Shown here: positions 58,533-64,000 of the stretch, piece by piece
Layout of the letters: each line of letters begins with the position of its first letter
Position numbering within the stretch: position 1 is the first letter of the stretch
Assembly (NCBI GenBank): GCA_025094145.1
Contig: JALLLS010000005.1
Coordinates: 1-64,000, forward strand
DNA from: Spinellus fusiger
Taxonomy: Eukaryota; Mucoromycota; Mucoromycetes; Mucorales; Phycomycetaceae
Length of the DNA: 64,000 nucleotides
Direction: 5' to 3'
Position numbers and translations under genes: made by a program
Notes under the pieces: generated by a model
The model's input: the letters and a program-made list of their open reading frames with translations, nothing else
What the model was told of the DNA's origin: nothing
Databases searched by the model: none

Positions 58533-60137
58533 CTATAGCGACTGTTGAGTTGAGTATTCATCAGGGAAGAAAAGTTGGCATGTGTTGTTCCACACTATCT
58601 CTGCAAACTCGTGAGGATCACAGCCACGTATAGAGGCTACACTATAAAGCACCAGTCTAGCATCCCCCATTTCAATACCAATAGACAGAGTCAATAAAGA
58701 GTGGCTAATCTCATACCACTTTCTCCATAGCGAGTGGTTGAATAGGAAACCCAACTTACCCCATAGCACATGGCTCATTGCGGCTCTTGACTGTATATCC
58801 CATTTCAAACTTCTCTTTCTTCTTGCTGGGTGGGGCATAAAGCTTCATTTCTTCTGCGGGAGTATCCTTAAGATGGCTATAGGAGGCGTGGGTGGGTCGA
58901 ATATCACACCACGGACCATCTATAGACAACATGCAGTGCAGTGCAATGAATAATAGTGAGCCATAATAATAAAGAGATATACATAGTAAGAAAAAGTACC
59001 TGTTTCCAACATGAGTCTCTCAATAGGAATCTGCTTCACCACTTCAATATTAGCTTGGGTCTTGAGAGAACACCCATTCACACCAATATACAGTCCAAGC
59101 TCAACCAGGGATTTCATTTCCTCCAATGATCCTGTAAATGAATGAACAACGCCACCAGTGAATCTATGACGATTAGCTTTGACCATATGTAGATCCCATG
59201 TGAGTTAAAGAAAAATAAAATGAGTAGATGCATCTTCTCTCTTGTTTCTGAGTAGCAAAAGGATATCATAAAAGTCATTGCCAGTGTTGCGACTGTGAAG
59301 GAACATCGGGAGTTTTGTCTTTTCAGCCAAATCAAACTGTTTCTCAAAATATATTTTCTGAATATCCTTGGGACAAAACATCAAACGGTCATAATCTACA
59401 GAAGAGTGTACATTGCAAAGGGTGGAAAAGAGGAGAGTATGAGAAAGCAATAGCAGTGTAATTTCTAGTGTAATTTCTAGTGTAATTTCTAGTGTAATTC
59501 CATTTACCTAATCCACATTCACCAATAGCTACAACATTTTTCTTATTTTCAGTAACAATAGCAAGTAAGGCTGCATAATAAGCCTCTGGCCCCTTAGCAT
59601 GATTATTGAATTCTTTGCAGCGAGTAGGATGACAGCCCACAGTAGAGTAAAGCATTGGCCCAGATTCTTATATATATTATATATTATATATTATTATATA
59701 TTATTATATATTATTATATATTATATATTATTATTATATATTATTATTATTATTATTGTTGTTGTTGTTGTTGTTGTGTATTTAAGGTAATACCAATTAT
59801 TTACCTGTAGGAGTCTTTTTTGTTTTCTCTACTGCCAATCTCGAGTCCTTTAGATTGGTACCAGTGATAATAAGTCTCTCAACACCTGCACGTTTTGCTC
59901 TTTCTATCATAAGCATATAATCGTCTATGCCTATATGTTAGTTTTCGTCACACTACACATACACTCTACTATTACCTGCGTGGACATGTTTACCACGGTA
60001 AATACCACGGAACATAGAGTCTGTTAAATTTATACCAATATCTTATAGAATAGAGAAGAGTGAGTCCAACTATCCGACTGGTCTCCGAGTAGTTTTTCTA
60101 CTTGATACTCACCAATAAGTCTCATGGCAGCACTCAT
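58533..60137 (-). CDS. TatD-family deoxyribonuclease (TATDN1-like)
   Basis: Eight exons (60137-60113, 60041-59976, 59930-59805, 59666-59508, 59395-59267, 59188-59000, 58919-58760, 58656-58533) give 325 residues. Landmarks: [90 protein letters not shown] | [13 protein letters not shown] and [15 protein letters not shown]. Metal ligands of the TIM barrel are seen: E in GEC, H in FLHS, H in VVHSF, D in DGPW. The N-terminal H-x-H is replaced by G-x-N, as in TATDN1. The enzyme is a metal-dependent DNase linked to DNA repair and apoptosis-like DNA breakdown. The exon 5-6 junction has no GT-AG solution and is spliced as an AT-AC intron. Intron 4 carries four copies of TAATTTCTAGTG; intron 3 has TATAT and GTT repeats. 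Confidence 0.93.
59189..59266 (-). other. U12-type AT-AC intron in the TatD gene
   Basis: On the minus strand the intron begins ATATCCTTTT directly after TTT TAT G, an exact match to the U12-type 5' splice consensus. It ends with CTTTAACTCAC, close to the U12 branch consensus TTCCTTAAC, followed about 15 nt later by CTAC|AT. Removing these 78 nt restores DFYD | [14 protein letters not shown] with the right phase (1). No GT donor exists between the two conserved blocks, and the unspliced frame hits TAA. Confidence 0.82.
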
Positions 60138-61774
60138 AGATATATCAAAGACAAAAGGTTTTTGTTTGTTTGTTTGTTTGTTTGTTTGTTTGTTTGTTTG
60201 TTTGTTTGTTTGTTTGTGTTTTTATATCAAGGACAGCAGAATAAGCAGCACTGCATAGAATGTTGTGAGCTCGTCATCAATCGGGATCTCGATTGATCTT
60301 TAAACAATCTTTCATAGTCACTACAGCATTGGTAAACCACAGCATTGGTAAACTACAGCATTCTTTACTGCAGCATTGGTCACTGCAGCATTGGTCACCG
60401 CAGTGTTAGTTAACCGCAGCGTTGGTAACCACAGCCCCGGCCTGGCTGAGTAAACCGCAGCATTGGTCACTGCAGTTACTGAACATGAAATAGAAGAGTG
60501 TTGGAAAATAGGAAGTGACAGTCTCGGTTCCATTGAGGACTCACTCTAGTAGACTCTACGTACAACTACATTGGATATAAAAGTCACCTCTGAGACATAG
60601 GGTCCATGGGTATATAAGACAGTAACTCAACTAGGCAACTCTATTCTTGACAAATATACCTTCAAGCACCCCTTCTATCTCTAGATTCTTAATAGTAGAA
60701 TAAATACATATAATTTACCATCTTAAAGTCTCTTTTCTCTCGCATAAAAGCTCCCCTTCTCTATTTCTCTCACTTCCAGCCAATCACAAGCTTCTATTCC
60801 TGAAGTTCCTCAATCCTATTTTAAGAGGACTGTGACTTTCTGTTTCTTTGCTTCTGTGTTTCTATGCCTCCACCAGCCATTGCAGATGTTCTACTTTAGG
60901 TAAACCAGCCCTATGAAACAGATTCAATGCTATTAGGGATATTGTTTATCGTCTTTCAATTTGTAGTCTCAGTGGTTTGGTTGAGATAATTACCAGTCTA
61001 CAGTTAGAAAAGACAATTTTTATTATCTTCATTATTTCACAAGAAGGATAGTTATTGATGCTATTCTATACTATCTCATGCTGTCCCATGCTATTGTTCA
61101 TTGTTGGTTAGCTCTGACTTAATCATTTATTGCCTCATAATGCAGACAAACATTAGTTTTATGCAAATGTCAATGTAAGGCTATGTATAATTTAACACAG
61201 AGCTACTTATTAAGTGGATTACCGAAATATCCCATTCTTGTTTATTCTCATTTGTCTCTACAGAAACAATGGCACTTATAATTCTAAGTTTTCTGTTTTT
61301 ATTTTGGAGAAGACAGGAGTGGTGGGCCATTCCATAAGGGTGATATAATTGAAAGTTACTTGCTGACATTTGTCTCCTTGCTTGAATTGCCCATAGGAGA
61401 ATAGTATTTATATTAACTGTAATGTTTGTACTGTTTATATTAACTGTAGTGTTTGTACTGTTTATACTATTGGTAGCCTGTACATCTCCCTCTATCATAA
61501 ATAAAATAGGACATTATACAATAACACTGCTATTCTCCTCCCTTCTTCTTCCTTCCTTCCTTCTTTTTTTCTTTTTACTGTCTTCTCTATCTCTATAGAA
61601 AAGACAAGACACCAAGAAATAGCCACGACTGTCAGACTTGGGATTGGTGATTGAACCAACAAGGAGCCGTTCTCCTTCCTACTGTAACTCAGCTTCACAG
61701 TACTCCGCTATCAAGACCAGTCACTCCGCCTGTCTTCTTATTTTTTCATTTGCTCCATCATTTTTACCTGAATT
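60138..61774. other. Divergent intergenic region between TatD and ariadne genes
   Basis: No gene is supported. It holds (GTTT)n at 60162-60217 next to the TatD start, a degenerate 15-bp minisatellite (listed separately), and pyrimidine-rich sequence at 61535-61590 within the upstream region of the ariadne gene. Confidence 0.5.
60318..60482. repeat. Degenerate 15-bp minisatellite (CACTGCAGCATTGGT)
   Basis: About ten imperfect copies of CACTGCAGCATTGGT or variants (CCACAGCATTGGTAAA, CCGCAGCGTTGGTAA) run head to tail. Each contains ATTGG, the inverted CCAAT core, so the array is also a cluster of potential NF-Y-like sites 150-350 bp upstream of the TatD start. Confidence 0.8.
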
Positions 61775-62387
61775 ATGGCCACTGACAGTGAAGATGACTT
61801 TATGGTAAGGCCAGTCCCATCCTTCCACAGTCCCACTCACACTCAAACAACAGCTGGAGGAATCAATGGACTACAGTGATATGGAGGGGTCTGACTTTGC
61901 CAGTTCAATGAGTGGTAATGGTAAGCTCATTCTTCTCTTATTATTATTCTGCAGTGTGTTCATTGTCATTTGACTGCATTGAAAGCCTAACTGTCTGTCG
62001 TCTTTTATGGTATATTCACCAGGGATTATCTTTTTTTTATACTGAGGATCCTTTATCGTTCTTCTAGACTGACACATAGTCCACTGCTATTGATAGAGAA
62101 CGATGGCTATGTGGAATCAGGAGACGATGTCGCCTTTGACAGTGTGTTTACTGAAAAAGAACTCAGTATTGCCTACCAAGTCGAACACACTGTACATAAT
62201 GCTAGGAAGCTTCAGGACCTTCAGGACCAGGAAGTGGCCCAAGTGTCGACTATCTTAGGTAATATCCAGTGTAGCTCAACACCCTCCCTTCCTCTCTCTC
62301 CCTCTCTCCCTCTCTCCCTCTCTCCCTCTCTCCCTCTCTCCCTCTCTCCCTCTCTCCCTCTCTCCCTCTCTCCCTCTCTCCCTCTCC

Positions 62388-62418
<31 letters not shown>

Positions 62419-64000
62419 CATACATACATACATACATACTCACCTGTGGAATTTTTAGGCCTACCTATCAAAGACTCTACTATTTTACTGCGCTACTTCC
62501 GATGGAATAAGGAGCGGCTGTTTGAACGGTACATGGACGCACCTGAGAAAGTATTGCAAATGGCAGGTGTGGCAACCACAGCCACAACCACAGCCACATC
62601 CACCTTCCACGCCACACCCACCCCTCCACACACTAAATTCATGCCTGCAAGTGCAAACACAATGCAGGCCAAGGATATTCCTGGTCATGAAAAGTTCATG
62701 TGCGAGATTTGTTGTGATGATGAGCCTGAAATGGAGACGGTGGCTATTGCATGTGGCCATCGGTTCTGCAGGACATGTTATTCTCACTACTTGACACAGA
62801 AGATTCGTGAGGAGGGAGAAAGTAGGCGAGTGGAATGTCCTCAGGATAAGTGCAGTATTATTGTCGATGAGGGGACGATTGAAGTACTTGTGGATTCAAA
62901 GACATTTGCAAAGTAAGTTCTTGGTCAATATCACGGGAAGAAGTATCTGTGCTCAGTGCTGACGATTGCTATTGCTATTGCTATTGCTACGGGTGTCTTT
63001 TTAGGTACCGTGAGCTGCTGAACAGAACATTTGTAGACGATAGTGATCATTTAAGATGGTGTCCTGCACCTGATTGTGAATACGCTATTGAGTGTAATAT
63101 ACCAAGTACATCGCTTACTTCTGTTGTCCCTACTGTGCACTGTAAATGTGGACTTGACTTTTGCTTTGGCTGTGGTCTTTCTGATCACCAGGTAAGGGTC
63201 TCTTTTTCTTCTTTTTTATTTATTGTTTCTATAGCCGTGTATTTGTATATTAGTGAAGAAATGGATGAAAAAGTGTGAGGATGATTCAGAAACAGCCAAC
63301 TGGATATCTGTCAATACTAAGGAATGTCCCAAATGTCGGTCTACTATTGAGAAGAATGGAGGCTGTAACCACATGACCTGTAGAAAGTGTCGCTATGAGT
63401 TTTGCTGGGTGTGCATGGGTAAGTAAAAGATAGAAGACAAGAAAGAGGCTAATTTTTCAGGGCCATGGTCTGAGCATGGGACATCTTGGTACACATGTAA
63501 CCGATTTGATGAGAAGAGTAGTTCAGAAGCAAGAGATAACCAAACTCAGTCAAGAGCAAGTTTGGAGAGATACCTTCATGTAAAAAGGATAGAATGGTAG
63601 ACTGTTTACTTATTCTTGTTAGTATTATAACAGATTCGCAAATCATGAGCAATCAGCTAGACTGGACCAAGATTTGTATCATAGCACAGAGATAAAAATG
63701 GAGGAAATGCAACAAACAAGCGATCTATCATGGATTGAAGTACAATTCCTGAAGAAGGCCGTGGATGCCACAGTACAATGTAGAACCACTTTAAAGTGGA
63801 CCTATGCATTTGCATTCTATATGACCAAGACAAATGAAACAGAACTATTTGAGGTAACCGAGTGATAGAAATGACAAACAAGTACTTGGTGTTTGTTATG
63901 TATACTGTGTTTATTTTGTGCTTACTCTCTCTCTCTCTCTCTGCGGGGTACAGGACCATCAAAGAGATCTTGAAATGGCCACAGAGCATCTTTCGGAACT
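61775..64000 (+). CDS. Ariadne-type RBR E3 ubiquitin ligase (3' end beyond window)
   Basis: Nine exons so far: 61775-61804, 61854-61920, 62097-62258, 62459-62912, 63005-63191, 63235-63418, 63461-63579, 63623-63853 and 63954 to beyond 64000. An acidic N-terminus leads to a UBA-like segment ([20 protein letters not shown]). RING1 is [20 protein letters not shown] with FCRTCY. The IBR runs from [12 protein letters not shown] through [17 protein letters not shown]2 is [20 protein letters not shown] then FCWVCMG, with the catalytic Cys in GGCNHM. The ariadne helices follow (SLERYLH | [15 protein letters not shown]). RBR ligases take ubiquitin from an E2 onto the RING2 Cys, then to substrate; ariadne members cooperate with cullin-RING ligases. 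Exon 6 starts at 63235, restoring [19 protein letters not shown]. Confidence 0.95.
62277..62440. repeat. (CCCTCTCT)n, (TA)n and (CATA)n repeats inside ariadne intron 3
   Basis: About thirteen CCCTCTCT units, then TA and CATA microsatellites, fill the 200-nt third intron of the ariadne gene. The pyrimidine run may aid 3' splice-site recognition. Confidence 0.85.

Noticed and set aside
59458..59510. Coding use of the TAATTTCTAGTG repeat in the TatD gene
   Set aside because: It follows a clear GTAAAT donor after GECGLG and lies wholly inside intron 4.
61181..61498. 105-codon minus-strand frame
   Set aside because: Low-complexity Asn/Thr/Ile start from a local duplication; no supporting context.

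Overview
The window is nuclear DNA from a filamentous fungus of an early-diverging lineage, most likely Mucoromycota and probably Mucorales. The genes are short and intron-rich (introns mostly 42-110 nt, one with a perfect TACTAAT branch site). Three coding relics belong to repeated families I associate with Mucorales genomes: Fanzor-like proteins, a BED-finger family and a six-exon family. A white-collar-2 type GATA factor, a CENP-M-like gene and one apparent U12-type AT-AC intron fit the same placement. Genus and species cannot be told from the sequence. All gene models were spliced by hand from reading frame, splice motifs and family knowledge; no alignment or expression data were available.

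Layout. 0.8-8.2 kb: secreted two-LysM protein, RluA-type pseudouridine synthase, UDP-glucose 4-epimerase (-), mitochondrial DNA polymerase gamma (-) with a newly placed first exon carrying the import signal. 8.35-9.5 kb: decayed LINE. 10.2-16.2 kb: type II membrane protein, double-HMG-box protein, 14-exon UTP25 (-). 16.2-19.4 kb: AT-rich, with transposase and Fanzor-like remnants. 19.4-29.2 kb: ricin-B-fold lectin, KDM3-like JmjC demethylase (-), formin-type GBD/FH3 protein without FH2 (-), and a small RVxF-motif protein (-). 29.2-45.1 kb: a transposon graveyard. It holds a 4.7-kb element with 167-bp terminal inverted repeats, a mariner-like transposase relic and a Fanzor C-terminal relic; several other relics; one apparently intact lineage-restricted six-exon gene; and a compact Tc1 element with precise TIRs and TA target duplication. 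45.7-54.5 kb: dense housekeeping block with SNF2/STH1-type remodeller (-), CENP-M-like gene, WC-2-like GATA factor and Pho80-type cyclin. 54.5-58.5 kb: AT-rich spacer with minisatellites. 58.5-64 kb: TatD nuclease (-) and an ariadne-type RBR ubiquitin ligase that runs off the right edge.

The genes do not form a pathway cluster; they are housekeeping and regulatory genes separated by repeat-rich DNA. SNF2 and CENP-M are divergent and share a 436-bp spacer containing CCAAT boxes, the clearest candidate for a bidirectional promoter. The most interesting signals are the AT-AC intron in the TatD gene, the long-TIR element with its Fanzor cargo, CENP-M in a lineage where Mucorales relatives are reported to lack CENP-A, an apparent +1 shift inside the SNF2 polyglutamine tract, and a triple RFX-like 10-mer upstream of the FH3 gene.
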